A DNA stretch of 64,000 bases from G963678255 sp963678255 (GCA_963678255.2 CAXXTW010000002.1:496001-560000), one strand, 5' to 3'; shown: positions 28,001-37,270, numbered from the stretch's first letter. Notes: generated by a model not told the origin, from the letters alone. A program made the numbers and translations.

Positions 28001-28125
28001 GATTAACCATTTCACAAAACATTATTCAAAAACATAATGGGTATATCTGTGTAAATTCAAATATAGGTGAAGGGTCTGAATTTATCATTAGATTACCAAA
28101 ATTATATTTTAAGGAAGTGTTATGA
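25060..28125 (+). CDS. Membrane PAS-domain sensor histidine kinase
   Basis: 1021 aa from ATG 25060; an ATG 45 bases further on (MNFSIST) is an alternative. A first membrane helix (about 20-40), an extracytoplasmic Cache-like sensor domain (about 45-290; IIVLDSTGNIRANANPI) and a second helix (about 293-315) are followed by a HAMP-like segment. Two or three PAS domains follow (about 385-500, 520-630, 645-750). The DHp domain has an intact H box (ISSHDLKSPLVNIQGY). The ATPase domain has IFDNALKYRN, IKDNGIGIEE and GNGLGLTISQ. It overlaps the receiver gene by 4 bases (ATGA), so that receiver is the likely phosphate acceptor. The ligand is unknown. Confidence 0.88.
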   Translation: MKNYLYLNFKKSIIRMNFSISTRIILMVCFVLFPSMLLIIFSDFTDINRRKSDLYNQMSDLSKSISDLQILNIENHERFLKNLSNYPLSKNLKQPEYDKFLQELIIQNNQYNNIIVLDSTGNIRANANPILDKRKLRERSYLNEVIKTKEFQISDMIFYEESDQISVPFAFPVIKNKKIENIFIIGCYPASVFKLPNILHLPKGSIILLLDRNGHIVNKKSEKNMIGTKIDYHLLEQVLKAKSQPSIFKSNQYDQTKRTFFCQPISYSINSPDFYLLIGVTDDYTLSGIYKNLVFHITIFFILLLFTLTIAYFSGKILFYDNVKDLISYAEDLRDGNYDQGVISDHFSGEFSTLFNSLDSMKQAIKEREKKLLDSQKLLISKEEFMQSLLRNLSGLVFKVKNDLTRSIEFFTTGIYELTGFEVDDFLTNKIHFSKLIKPEYKDQLWITQQNAIVQRSFYELEYEIITKDNQSKWVLEKGCGIYNENNEALSIIGFVTDISPLKIAELATREHKLKLSKMIELSPVGIITIDSEENIIEINHTCLKLLHYQDNYRPFTIPNLIKHIRNIDPKSDLINLFSKICKIRTNVINKPYQFTIKDRMFHFSISTAPVFDEQGEFQNHIITIDDMSEQILNQEKIISQEKIFHSLFDNMAEGVCLHEMILGDNDQFTNYKIIDMNPSYMNILSLKREDVINKYGNEAYGTEIAPYLQEYSDVVINNKTIQIEVYFEPMKKYFNISAVPIDNIKFATIFSDSTIQKFHTMEMERLLRELKQKNSDLENIISISSHDLKSPLVNIQGYSGMLSNQCKQLVHLSLPYLEKDLFNDEYFEIIKEKIPKSLKHITENTFKINNLLDALLKLTRSNRIELVCKQINMNELITNVVTRYHYQFSEIKAEVKINDLCPCYGDFSLISQVFINIFDNALKYRNIHKLLELEISSGQEEEFSLYIIKDNGIGIEEDQKKGIFDLFYQIHNSESGNGLGLTISQNIIQKHNGYICVNSNIGEGSEFIIRLPKLYFKEVL

Positions 28126-28580
28126 GTTGTTTAGAAAAACAATCTGAGATTACGATATTAGTCGTAGAGGATGATGATGGTCATGCGGATTTAATTATTG
28201 ACAATTTAAACAATGCTGGAGTTAAAAATAATATAATCAGGTTTTGTAATGGATTGGAAACGTGGGAATTTTTCAAAGGTTTACATCCAACAGAAAAATT
28301 TTGTGAAGACAACAGTTACTTATTACTTTTAGATATTCGTATGCCCAGAATGTCTGGCACAGAATTATTAAAAAGAATTAAAGAAGACTCACAATTAAAA
28401 ACAATCCCTGTCATCATGTTAACAACTACAGATGATGAAAGAGAAATTCAAGAGTGTTATCGATTGGGGTGCAACAGTTATATTACTAAACCTATTGATT
28501 TTATACAATTTTCAGAGACTTTAAAAAGAATAGGACTTTTCATTTTAATAATACGAACAGCGAGAGTTGATAATTTTTAG
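28122..28580 (+). CDS. Single-domain response regulator, Rcp1 type
   Basis: 152 aa, essentially one receiver domain. The acidic pocket is VEDDDGH near residue 15, the phospho-acceptor Asp lies in LLLLDIRMPRMSG (about residue 68), followed by Thr in VIMLTTTDDE and Lys in ITKPIDF. The insertion between alpha2 and beta3 (GLHPTEKFCEDNSYL) is typical of Rcp1-like partners of phytochrome-type kinases. There is no output domain. Translationally coupled to the upstream PAS kinase. Confidence 0.9.
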   Translation: MSCLEKQSEITILVVEDDDGHADLIIDNLNNAGVKNNIIRFCNGLETWEFFKGLHPTEKFCEDNSYLLLLDIRMPRMSGTELLKRIKEDSQLKTIPVIMLTTTDDEREIQECYRLGCNSYITKPIDFIQFSETLKRIGLFILIIRTARVDNF

Positions 28581-28592
28581 AAGGAGTAATTT

Positions 28593-30578
28593 TTGATTTT
28601 AACAACTGAGGAGAAAAAAAGCGTTTTAATTGTTGAAGATGATGAGATTATTTCAGAATTGATATCTGAAATAATTTCTGAAATTGGATATAATACATAT
28701 ATTACTAAAAGTGGACATGAAGCTATCACTTGGTTAAGACATAACTCTCCCGATCTAATGGTATTAGATTACTCTTTACCCGATATGAATGCAGCGATAC
28801 TAATTAGTCTCGTTTCACATGAAATGGAAGACATACCACCTTTTATAATTTCAACGGGAATGGGGGATGAATTTATAGCAGTCGATATGATGAAAAGAGG
28901 AGCTAGAGATTACTTAGTAAAAAACAATCAATTTCTAACAAATCTTCCTTTGATTGTTCAAAGAGTATTAAGAGAAATTGAAATAGAGAATAAATTATAT
29001 TCTGCTCAAAATGAACTAGATGAGTCACAAACTCGATTGAGAACTGTTTTAGATGCAATACCTGATATTATATGTTTTAAAGATTCTGAAGGGAAATGGT
29101 TAGAGACAAATAATAATTATTTAGAATTTTTACAAATACCAGAATTTGATTATCATGATAAGACAGATTTAGAGATAGTTAAACACTCAAAAATATTATC
29201 TTATAATATAGAAAATAATGAAATAGCAGAAAAATTAGCGTGGGAAAACGGTGATCCGGTAAGAAAACGAGAAGTTTTGACAATTTCTGATTCAAAATCC
29301 TTGATTTTTGATATTATCAGAATACCCATGTTTCATTTTGATGGTACAAAAAAAGGTTTATTAATAGCAGGAAGAGATATCACAGAGATAGTAAAAGCCA
29401 ATGATGAAAGACAAAAGATAGAAAGAAAAATGATAGATGCTCAGAAGCATGAAAGTTTAGGAATTTTAACAGGTGGTATTGCTCATGATTTTAATAATTT
29501 ATTGACCGTTATATTAGGTCATACTGATTTATCCTTACATTTTACAGCTTCAAATTCTTCAGTTTATAATAGTTTAAAAGAAATTGAGAAATCCGCAAAG
29601 AGAGCAGCTGATCTATGTCAGCAAATGTTAGCCTATTCGGGAAAAGAAAAGATTTTTATACAACCAGTGAATATCAATCAAATTATTGAAAATATGTCTC
29701 AAATGATAAACCTATCAGTTTCTAACCGTGTAGAAATCGAGTATAAAATGAAAGCAGATATTTCACTAATTGACGGGGATATTAGCAAAATTCAACAAAT
29801 TGTTCTAAATCTGATTGTCAATGCCTCTGAATCAATATTAGATAAAACTGGGACTATTTTAATAGAAACCGGTAAAATCAATTGTAATCAGGAAATATTC
29901 CAAAAATCAATTTTCTCATATAATCATACTCCTGGGATCTTTAACTTTGTTTGCATAAAAGATAATGGGTGTGGAATCCATTCAGATATTATTGATAATA
30001 TCTTTGATCCATTTTTTTCAACAAAATTTACAGGAAGAGGATTAGGTTTGCCAGCAGTGTTAGGACTAGTAAAAAGTCATAATGGTTTTATTACATTAGA
30101 AACAGAAGAAAATAAGGGTACAGAAGTTAAGGTATATTTTCCAGAATCATTAAATGGGCAAATTCAGGAAGAATTACACACAAATGAGATTGAACATTTT
30201 GATATTGAAGGTTATGTGCTTTTAATTGACGATGAAGAAACGATATTAAAAACGACTAAAGATTTGCTTCAATTTATTGGATTTAAGGTATTAACCAGTA
30301 ATAATTGTAATGAAGCAATGGAGCTTATTAATAGTCATAAAAAGGAAATACTTTTTGTAATTTTGGATTATCAAATGCCTTTGTGTGATGGAATTGAGGT
30401 TTATAAGAAATTGATCGAATTTTCACCTAACTTACCAATTATAATAACCAGTGGGTATGATGAAAGTAATATAAAAGATTTATTCTCATTAAAGAAAGAT
30501 TTCTTTTTTATGCAGAAACCCTACACCTTGAATTATTTTTCTCAAAAAATTAAAGAGTTTTTAGTATTAATAAATTGA
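28593..30578 (+). CDS. Hybrid sensor kinase: REC-PAS-DHp-ATPase-REC
   Basis: 661 aa. The start is TTG at 28593, supported by AAGGAG 7 bases upstream; no nearer ATG fits. The N-terminal receiver (about 8-125) has VLIVEDDEI and LDYSLPDMN. A PAS domain (about 145-270) follows. The DHp has an intact His in GIAHDFNNLLTVILGH (the NtrB-like 'HDFNN' subgroup). The ATPase has LIVNASESI, IKDNGCGIHSD and GRGLGLPAVLG. The C-terminal receiver (about 545-660) has LLIDDEE and VILDYQMPLCDG. No membrane helix, so it is cytosolic. Probably part of a phosphorelay with the two preceding genes. Confidence 0.9.
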   Translation: MILTTEEKKSVLIVEDDEIISELISEIISEIGYNTYITKSGHEAITWLRHNSPDLMVLDYSLPDMNAAILISLVSHEMEDIPPFIISTGMGDEFIAVDMMKRGARDYLVKNNQFLTNLPLIVQRVLREIEIENKLYSAQNELDESQTRLRTVLDAIPDIICFKDSEGKWLETNNNYLEFLQIPEFDYHDKTDLEIVKHSKILSYNIENNEIAEKLAWENGDPVRKREVLTISDSKSLIFDIIRIPMFHFDGTKKGLLIAGRDITEIVKANDERQKIERKMIDAQKHESLGILTGGIAHDFNNLLTVILGHTDLSLHFTASNSSVYNSLKEIEKSAKRAADLCQQMLAYSGKEKIFIQPVNINQIIENMSQMINLSVSNRVEIEYKMKADISLIDGDISKIQQIVLNLIVNASESILDKTGTILIETGKINCNQEIFQKSIFSYNHTPGIFNFVCIKDNGCGIHSDIIDNIFDPFFSTKFTGRGLGLPAVLGLVKSHNGFITLETEENKGTEVKVYFPESLNGQIQEELHTNEIEHFDIEGYVLLIDDEETILKTTKDLLQFIGFKVLTSNNCNEAMELINSHKKEILFVILDYQMPLCDGIEVYKKLIEFSPNLPIIITSGYDESNIKDLFSLKKDFFFMQKPYTLNYFSQKIKEFLVLIN

Positions 30579-30754
30579 AATAGATTTTGTCAATTGTATA
30601 CACAATGATACATAATTAGAATTTTTTATTAGAAAATGCTTTTAAATAACATTTTTTTATCAAATTAGTAACTTATTGGGGAAAAAGTACTTTGATACGT
30701 ATAAATCAATAATAATATGATTTTTTTAAAGAATAATTAAAATAATTGATGATT

Positions 30755-30770
30755 TGGAAAAAAAATTGCT
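30755..30770 (+). promoter_or_regulatory. Possible sigma-54 type -24/-12 element
   Basis: TTGG at 30754-30757 and TTGCT at 30766-30770 put GG and GC exactly 10 bases apart, as in -24/-12 promoters, about 70 bases before the M14-like gene. The CAC following GG in the consensus is AAA here, so the match is partial. Confidence 0.3.
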
Positions 30771-30841
30771 TATTCTATTAATAAGAAGGTCTATAAAGAT
30801 ACATAGAGTGAACCTTATACAACAAAAAAGGGGGGGGAAAA

Positions 30842-33094
30842 GTGAAACATATTTTCACAGTATTCCTTATTTTGATTTTTTGTACTCCTCTTTTCTCTCA
30901 ATTTAATGCAATATATTTTAATTATGAGACGGTGATACAAAATTTTAATCAACTCAATCAGAGTCATTCTCAATTGATTTCAAATCAAATTATTGGGACA
31001 ACAGAAACTCTATCAAAGCCAATCTATGCCTATAAAATAGCAAATAATACTCAATTTCAGAAATATAATCTTTTAGTGATAGGTGGAATATATGGAAGAG
31101 ATATCCATACTGTACAAGCTTTATATAGTTGGCTTTCAAATGAATTAGGTGAAGGAAATATTGATCAATTTACCAATCAGTTAGACAAAGTCAATATATG
31201 GGTAATACCTACATTGAATCCTGAAGGATATTATATTTCCCATCTACTTGAAAATTTCAATATTTTAGGTAATTATAAAGACCTTAATAATGACGGGTTT
31301 TATTATCCATTATTAGACGGTGTAAATATAAACCGTAATTTTGCCTTTAACTGGATTCATGGGGATCCATTTAATCAAGTAAACAATCAATATTTTCAGG
31401 GAGTATCTTCTCAGTCAGAATTCGAAACTCAAGCAATAACCACATTTATAAATGCAAATCCTATAGATTTTTGTATTAATTTGTCTACTGAACATTCTAC
31501 TAATGAGATTATCTTTCCATATAATTGGTTTTCATTAAGACAAAGTCCAGATTACCAAGAATTAGAAAGCATTTCAACGAGCATACGATCTGGTTTTAGT
31601 AACAGTACATCTTGGAATGTATTAGGAAACACAGAAAGAGTTGGAAATATAATAGATGATCTCTATATAATGAAGGGTGTTCCTTGTTTGACTGTTTCTT
31701 TTGGTGAGATCAATTTTCCTGATCTTAATCAATTAAACAATATTGAGGATTGTCTTCAAGTCACTTTAGAAAAGATGATCATAGGGTATTCAAATGGGTA
31801 TTTTAATCAAAATGATAATTTGGGTCTGCTGCATCTAAAAGCAAGGAATCAAATAACTCAGGAGAATGTCGAAGCTTCAATCATTATTGAAGGGAAGCAT
31901 AGTGATGCATTCAAAGGAAATAAACCTCATGGATCTGATGGTTTTTACAACAGATTCTTAATATCAGGGAATTACACCGTAACAATAAATGCGAAAGGAT
32001 ATCAAACCATTATTGAAGATATTGTTATCAATTCACATCAGATAAACACTTTAATATTCGATATGATTCCCTTAAATCCCGTGATCGTGACAGGAACAAT
32101 AACATCTGAAGATTCATTTTATGAAAATAAGATGATTATTAGATCTAATGGATATGAACAGGAAGTTCAAGTAGAAAATGATCAATATACCTTTTCGGCA
32201 TTTGAAGGCGATTATGAGATTACTGTGTATAGTGAAAATACCAGCCCTATAATAAAATATTTTTCTTTTACACAACCTGTAAATCATGTAGATTTTCACT
32301 TAACCTATTCAAATTCCATATTTACTGAAGAATTTGATGGATCATGTTGCTCATGGTCTATAAACGGCCCGTGGCAGGTCGTCAGTGATAGTACACACAA
32401 CAGTCAGTTCATGACAGATAGTTGGAGTGGCAATGGATTTTATGAGGTAAATGCAGATTATAAATTAATGATGAGCTTTCCAATAAATTTATTTGGACTA
32501 AGTGAACAGGATGCTTTTCTAATTTTTGACTATTATGTTTATTCTGAATGGGATAATGATTACTTTACAGTTGAATTATCTTATGATGGAAGCGAATGGT
32601 TTTCTGTTTTCAAATATTCGGGAGAAATGGACTCATGGAAAAGAGCTTTTATAAATCTAAATCAATATAGAGAACATGATTTGTGGCTGAGATTTCGAAT
32701 AAAAGACGGGTTTTTAAACAATCCTAATCATGAAGGATTAACTGATCCGGGAGTAAAAATTGATCATATTCAAATTATAAATGGGATATCAAACAGTTCT
32801 ACGACCAATGTAACAGTTCCGAGATTTTTTACAGAACTTAATAGCATATACCCAAATCCTATAAAAGATCAAAGTACACTTGTTTTTAGTTTAAAAAGAC
32901 CTTCAAAAATCAGTAAAGTTCAAATATTCAATATAAAAGGTCAATTATTATCGGAATCTGTTTTAAGAGAATCAGAAGTTAAAAACGGAAAAACCATTTT
33001 AAAAACAAATCATTTATCTTCTGGAATTTACTTGATAAGAATAAAAAATGATAGAGAAATTTCAAATACAAAAAAGGCTATAATAATAAAATAA
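30842..33094 (+). CDS. Secreted M14 carboxypeptidase-like protein with altered zinc ligands and sorting tail
   Basis: 750 aa; GTG start at 30842 after a GGGGGGG run. A signal peptide (about 1-20) is followed by an M14 domain (about 25-320). The fold is recognisable: VNIWVIPTLNPEGYYISH, VNINRNFAFNW (substrate Arg kept) and LTVSFGEINFP (likely catalytic Glu kept). The first zinc motif, normally HxxE (e.g. HAREHLTVE), reads YGRDIHTVQ, so His and Glu become Tyr and Asp. The third ligand His region (LSTEHSTNEIIFPY) is also shifted. A carboxypeptidase-regulatory-like domain (about 330-420), an adhesin-like jelly roll (about 490-640) and a sorting tail (IYPNPIKDQSTLVF, VQIFNIKGQ) follow. It is probably a non-catalytic binding protein. 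It sits 9 bases before the C25-like gene. Confidence 0.8.
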   Translation: MKHIFTVFLILIFCTPLFSQFNAIYFNYETVIQNFNQLNQSHSQLISNQIIGTTETLSKPIYAYKIANNTQFQKYNLLVIGGIYGRDIHTVQALYSWLSNELGEGNIDQFTNQLDKVNIWVIPTLNPEGYYISHLLENFNILGNYKDLNNDGFYYPLLDGVNINRNFAFNWIHGDPFNQVNNQYFQGVSSQSEFETQAITTFINANPIDFCINLSTEHSTNEIIFPYNWFSLRQSPDYQELESISTSIRSGFSNSTSWNVLGNTERVGNIIDDLYIMKGVPCLTVSFGEINFPDLNQLNNIEDCLQVTLEKMIIGYSNGYFNQNDNLGLLHLKARNQITQENVEASIIIEGKHSDAFKGNKPHGSDGFYNRFLISGNYTVTINAKGYQTIIEDIVINSHQINTLIFDMIPLNPVIVTGTITSEDSFYENKMIIRSNGYEQEVQVENDQYTFSAFEGDYEITVYSENTSPIIKYFSFTQPVNHVDFHLTYSNSIFTEEFDGSCCSWSINGPWQVVSDSTHNSQFMTDSWSGNGFYEVNADYKLMMSFPINLFGLSEQDAFLIFDYYVYSEWDNDYFTVELSYDGSEWFSVFKYSGEMDSWKRAFINLNQYREHDLWLRFRIKDGFLNNPNHEGLTDPGVKIDHIQIINGISNSSTTNVTVPRFFTELNSIYPNPIKDQSTLVFSLKRPSKISKVQIFNIKGQLLSESVLRESEVKNGKTILKTNHLSSGIYLIRIKNDREISNTKKAIIIK

Positions 33095-33103
33095 GGGGGA
33101 AAT

Positions 33104-36100
33104 ATGAAAAGAGTTAGTGTCTTAGTAATAGCAGTATTGCTTTTAAGTTTATGTTATGCAAACAATGACTTTACATCATCAACAGCAAAACTGCAATACC
33201 AGCAATTTGCAAAAACAAGTCAAAACTCCGTACAATTAATTTTGACAACTCAAAAAAGAGAAGAAGTGCCAGCAAAGGCAGAATTATCAGAATATAATTT
33301 TAGTAAAAACTTTGCATTACCTTATCAGGATGTCGAGTTAAAGATTCATCAGATCACTTATGATGAGATTGATGAAAACGGATCATTTATAAAAAGTAAT
33401 ACAACTCAAATGAATGATTTTGTTAAACTTACCAACAAATTTACATTTAGAGAATTAAACGGGTTCACTCTAGTATTCAATCCATTAATCAGATCAGAAA
33501 ATCATATATTTTATATGAAATCTGCTGAAATTGAAGTAGTTGGTAAAGGAGTAGAAAATTTTGTTAATGAAGTTTCTGAAGCATTTTTACCACTTTACAA
33601 AGCATTAGTAGTCAATTATGATGATTGTTATTTAACACAATTACCCATAAAAAGACCCGCAATGCTTATCATTTCTCATAATTCATTAGCAATAAAACTT
33701 GTTGAATATCTAAAATGGAAAAAATCCTGTGGATATGAAGTATCTGTAATTACAAAAGAAACTATTGGAACAAATCCAACGACAAATCAAATTAAACAAG
33801 CGATAACAGATTTTTATAATCAGGCAGAGAATAAACCAGAATTTTTATTATTACTTGGAGATTCCAATGCTGGTTGCTATTTTCAGATCCCTACTTTTAC
33901 AGTAACATCACCAATAAATACAAATGATGCTTCTGATCATCCATATTCAACTATTGTAGGTGATGATTATTTTCCTGAACTTTTAGTAGGAAGAATGTGT
34001 ATAGACACTGATCAAGAATTAGAGAATATTTTATCTAAAACAATAAGATATGAAAAATTCTTATCTCCAAATACTAACGGTTGGCAAACACGGGCGTTAG
34101 TAGTTGCTGGAAATTATGCAGATGGAGCTCTCACTCCAACGACCCCAGTAGATATGTCTCGATGGATCTATCATAAATTAAAAGATGATGGTTATACTCA
34201 GGTTGATACTGTTTTTTATCCTCCACTAACAACTCAGGGAACAGAACAGATTGTTAACAAATTATCAGCTGGTGCTCAGTATGTGACATACAGAGGTTGG
34301 GGAAGTGCTAATGGATGGGCTTTTCCAGAATTTTATAGAAATCATTTAGAATTGACCAATAATGGAGGGAAACTAGCTGTAGTTTTTTCAATCGTATGTG
34401 GTACAGGTGATTACAATCATACAACTTATGATCCATGCTTTGGAGAATATTGGATGAAAAAAGGAACAACAACTAACCCAGATGGTGCTGTTGCTTTTGT
34501 AGGTCCAACTTATCTTCATACATCTACTCATTTAAATAATTCAATTAGTTCAGGAATGATTGCAGGAATATTTGATGAAGGAATTCGTATTTTTGGTTCT
34601 TCAGTTATGCGAGGCAAAATAGAATTATATAACAATAATCCGAATGATTTAGCAAATGGAGAAATTGTTGACTTTTATTTTAAAACTTATAATATGCTTT
34701 GTGATCCATCTTTAAATCTTTGGAAATTAGAGCCTCATACAATGACGTGTGATTTACCAAATGAAGTAGATCAATCAACAAACAGTTTAGAAATATCTGT
34801 TCCAGCAATCAATCAAGGAGTAGTAACATCAACAAAAGACAATCTTACGTATACTTATGCTAAAATCGTTAATGGTTATGCTTTACTTCCCATAGATAAT
34901 TCTCAAACTGGTAATATTAAAATAACTATTACATCAAGAAATTTCCTTCCAATAACCAAAACTATCAATGTTACTCAAAACAATAACATAGGAATTGTAG
35001 GTTATGAAATATCAAATGGATCATTATATTCAGGATCAACATCAACAATTACATTATCTGTTAAAAATTTTAAAACTGAAGCTATAACAAATGCTTCAGC
35101 AGTGGTTAGTTCAAATTCAAGCTATATTACACTTCCAAACAGTAATTTAACTATAGGAAACATGGCTGCAAATGAGACTAAAACTGTTAATTTTGATGTA
35201 AATACCTTAACTTCTTGTCCTAATAATGCTGACATTCAGTTTAATCTATTATTTTCTCCTACTCAGAATAATGCAAAATTCTCAACAATAGCGGGAGGGT
35301 TATATTTTTCTGTAGAATCTGTTACTATTCCTTCCAGTGCAAACATTATTAACCCTGGCGAGACTAAATCAGTCAGAGTAGCAATTAAAAATATTAGTCA
35401 AGTTACAGCTAATAATACCCAATGTGTAATCCATCCTATGAATACAGCAGTCAGTGTTGATGAGAATCCAATCAGTATTGGAAGCATTAATCCAGACAAT
35501 ACACAAAATATTGATTTTGACCTAACAGTTCAGACTGATTGTTTTGTAGGACGAGAAGTAAAATTTTATGCTACATTTACAACAGAAGACGGGATTGTTA
35601 CTCATAATTACTTTACCATGACAATTGGAGTTGTTGGGACAAATGCACCAACAGGCCCAGATAATTATGGATATTTTGCATATGATCATACAGATACTGC
35701 TTATGATCAAGCCCCAGTATATTCATGGGTAGAAATTGATCCTGATAATGGTGGATCTGGGATTCAAACCTTATTAGGTGATGATATTTCTTTCATTACT
35801 GATCTACCAACCTTCAAGTATTATGGTCAGAATTACAATCGGGTTACAATATGCTCAAATGGGTGGATTTCCTTAGGAGAAAGTGATGATCATGATTTTA
35901 GAAATTGGATCATTCCTTCATCTTTAGGACCTAATGCCATGATTGCTCCATATTTTGATGATTTAAAAGGTTTATACAATCCAAGTACAGTTCCTGTTTC
36001 ATGGGCACCAATGCATGTCTGTTACTATAATGACACAGCAAATAATCGATTTATTGTTGAATGGAATGAAACATATAGCGCGTTTAACAATACTTCATTA

Positions 36101-36643
36101 GAAAAATTCCAAGTAATTCTATATCCAAATTCAACAAGAGACGGAGATATTGTTTTCCAATATCATACCATAGACAATCCAGCAGCAAGTAATAATTTTG
36201 CAACTGTAGGGATAGAAAACTTCTTTTCAACTGATGGTATTTGTTATTCATATGCTAATATATATCCTCCATCAGCATTACCATTACAAGCAAATTTAGC
36301 TATTAAATATACAACCATCGCTCCAGATGATTTTGTTGCTAATCATGATAATACACAAATTATTAAAAAACAAAATTTATATCAAAATTATCCAAATCCA
36401 TTTAATCCAATTACTAATATAAAATTTGATTTAGCAGAAAATTCTTTGGTTAAGATTCAAATATTTAATGTAAAGGGACAAAAAGTCAAAACTATTACTA
36501 ATATGAATTATATCAAAGGAACTCATAAAGTTACTTGGAATGGGAAAGATGACAATCAACAAGAAGTATCTTCTGGCATCTATTTCTATAAGCTTGAAAC
36601 TAACAATTCTTCTCAAATGAAAAAAATGATTCTTATGAAATAG
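33104..36643 (+). CDS. Secreted gingipain-like (C25) protein with catalytic His replaced by Trp, sorting tail
   Basis: 1179 aa; GGGG 6 bases before the ATG. A signal peptide (about 1-19) and propeptide-like region (about 25-180) precede a C25 domain (about 185-545): MLIISHNSLAIKLVEYLKW, FLLLLGDSNAG, VGRMCIDTDQEL and FSIVCGTGDY (catalytic Cys present). The catalytic His motif GHG of gingipains reads YRGWGSANGWAFPEF here. Ig-like and CARDB-like beta repeats (about 560-850) and a further beta domain (about 870-1080; ICSNGWISLGE) follow. The C-terminal tail has YQNYPNPFNP, IQIFNVKGQKV and SSGIYFYKLE. It is probably surface-exposed. Activity cannot be assumed; a non-peptidase role or an alternative base is possible. 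Confidence 0.85.
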   Translation: MKRVSVLVIAVLLLSLCYANNDFTSSTAKLQYQQFAKTSQNSVQLILTTQKREEVPAKAELSEYNFSKNFALPYQDVELKIHQITYDEIDENGSFIKSNTTQMNDFVKLTNKFTFRELNGFTLVFNPLIRSENHIFYMKSAEIEVVGKGVENFVNEVSEAFLPLYKALVVNYDDCYLTQLPIKRPAMLIISHNSLAIKLVEYLKWKKSCGYEVSVITKETIGTNPTTNQIKQAITDFYNQAENKPEFLLLLGDSNAGCYFQIPTFTVTSPINTNDASDHPYSTIVGDDYFPELLVGRMCIDTDQELENILSKTIRYEKFLSPNTNGWQTRALVVAGNYADGALTPTTPVDMSRWIYHKLKDDGYTQVDTVFYPPLTTQGTEQIVNKLSAGAQYVTYRGWGSANGWAFPEFYRNHLELTNNGGKLAVVFSIVCGTGDYNHTTYDPCFGEYWMKKGTTTNPDGAVAFVGPTYLHTSTHLNNSISSGMIAGIFDEGIRIFGSSVMRGKIELYNNNPNDLANGEIVDFYFKTYNMLCDPSLNLWKLEPHTMTCDLPNEVDQSTNSLEISVPAINQGVVTSTKDNLTYTYAKIVNGYALLPIDNSQTGNIKITITSRNFLPITKTINVTQNNNIGIVGYEISNGSLYSGSTSTITLSVKNFKTEAITNASAVVSSNSSYITLPNSNLTIGNMAANETKTVNFDVNTLTSCPNNADIQFNLLFSPTQNNAKFSTIAGGLYFSVESVTIPSSANIINPGETKSVRVAIKNISQVTANNTQCVIHPMNTAVSVDENPISIGSINPDNTQNIDFDLTVQTDCFVGREVKFYATFTTEDGIVTHNYFTMTIGVVGTNAPTGPDNYGYFAYDHTDTAYDQAPVYSWVEIDPDNGGSGIQTLLGDDISFITDLPTFKYYGQNYNRVTICSNGWISLGESDDHDFRNWIIPSSLGPNAMIAPYFDDLKGLYNPSTVPVSWAPMHVCYYNDTANNRFIVEWNETYSAFNNTSLEKFQVILYPNSTRDGDIVFQYHTIDNPAASNNFATVGIENFFSTDGICYSYANIYPPSALPLQANLAIKYTTIAPDDFVANHDNTQIIKKQNLYQNYPNPFNPITNIKFDLAENSLVKIQIFNVKGQKVKTITNMNYIKGTHKVTWNGKDDNQQEVSSGIYFYKLETNNSSQMKKMILMK

Positions 36644-36666
36644 TATCAGATTTTATAAAAACTTAA

Positions 36667-36698
36667 AACGGTATATTATTAAATATACCGTTTTTTTT
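36667..36698 (+). terminator. Rho-independent terminator after the C25-like gene
   Basis: Stem AACGGTATATT / AATATACCGTT (11 bp), loop ATTA, then a run of T residues. It lies 24 bases past the stop codon. Confidence 0.92.
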
Positions 36699-36699
36699 A

Positions 36700-36728
36700 T
36701 TGACTTTTAAAGTAAATTATGATATAAT
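36700..36728 (+). promoter_or_regulatory. Sigma-70 promoter of cheW-mcp
   Basis: TTGACT at 36700-36705 and a perfect TATAAT at 36723-36728, with a 17-base spacer. It begins right after the upstream terminator and lies 38 bases before cheW. Confidence 0.8.
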
Positions 36729-36766
36729 TCTATTTAAGAAAATGTTAAAGAAGAATAGGAGGAAAT

Positions 36767-37270
36767 ATGGATGTTTTATTAAGCGAAAATGAATTACAGA
36801 TACATTGTGGTAAGTATCTGACATTTAATTTATTAGAAGAACAATACGGAATAAATGTCGAGTTTATATTACAGATTATAGCCATACCTGATATTACACC
36901 AATACCAAAAACTCCTCAATTTGTAAAAGGTGTAATCAACTTACGAGGAAAAATTATCCCAGTCATAGATTTGAGGATACGTTTTGAATTAGCAGAGCAA
37001 GCTTATAATGACAGAACTAGTATCGTTATCATAAAATTAAAAAAGGATCATACAGAGATTTATATTGGAGTTATTGTAGATAAAGTGATCGAAGTTTTAG
37101 ATATTCATCAAAATGAATTGGAAAAAACACCTGCTTTTGGAATTCAATTAGATACAGATTATATTCTTTGCATGGCAAAAGTTAAAAATAAAGTTGTAAC
37201 GCTTTTGAATATTAATAAAGTTTTATCAGAAGAAGAATTAACTCTTTTAGATAATAAAAAGAAAAAGTAG
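36767..37270 (+). CDS. cheW: Chemotaxis adaptor CheW
   Basis: 167 aa, AGGAGG 6 bases before the ATG. A single CheW domain: YLTFNLLEEQYGINVEFI, IIAIPDITPIPKTPQFVKGV, INLRGKIIPVIDLRIRF and GVIVDKVIEVLDI match the SH3-like double barrel that couples receptors to CheA. The short Lys-rich C-terminus is unremarkable. It is followed after 9 bases by an MCP. cheA and cheY are not in the window, so they lie elsewhere. Confidence 0.95.
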   Translation: MDVLLSENELQIHCGKYLTFNLLEEQYGINVEFILQIIAIPDITPIPKTPQFVKGVINLRGKIIPVIDLRIRFELAEQAYNDRTSIVIIKLKKDHTEIYIGVIVDKVIEVLDIHQNELEKTPAFGIQLDTDYILCMAKVKNKVVTLLNINKVLSEEELTLLDNKKKK

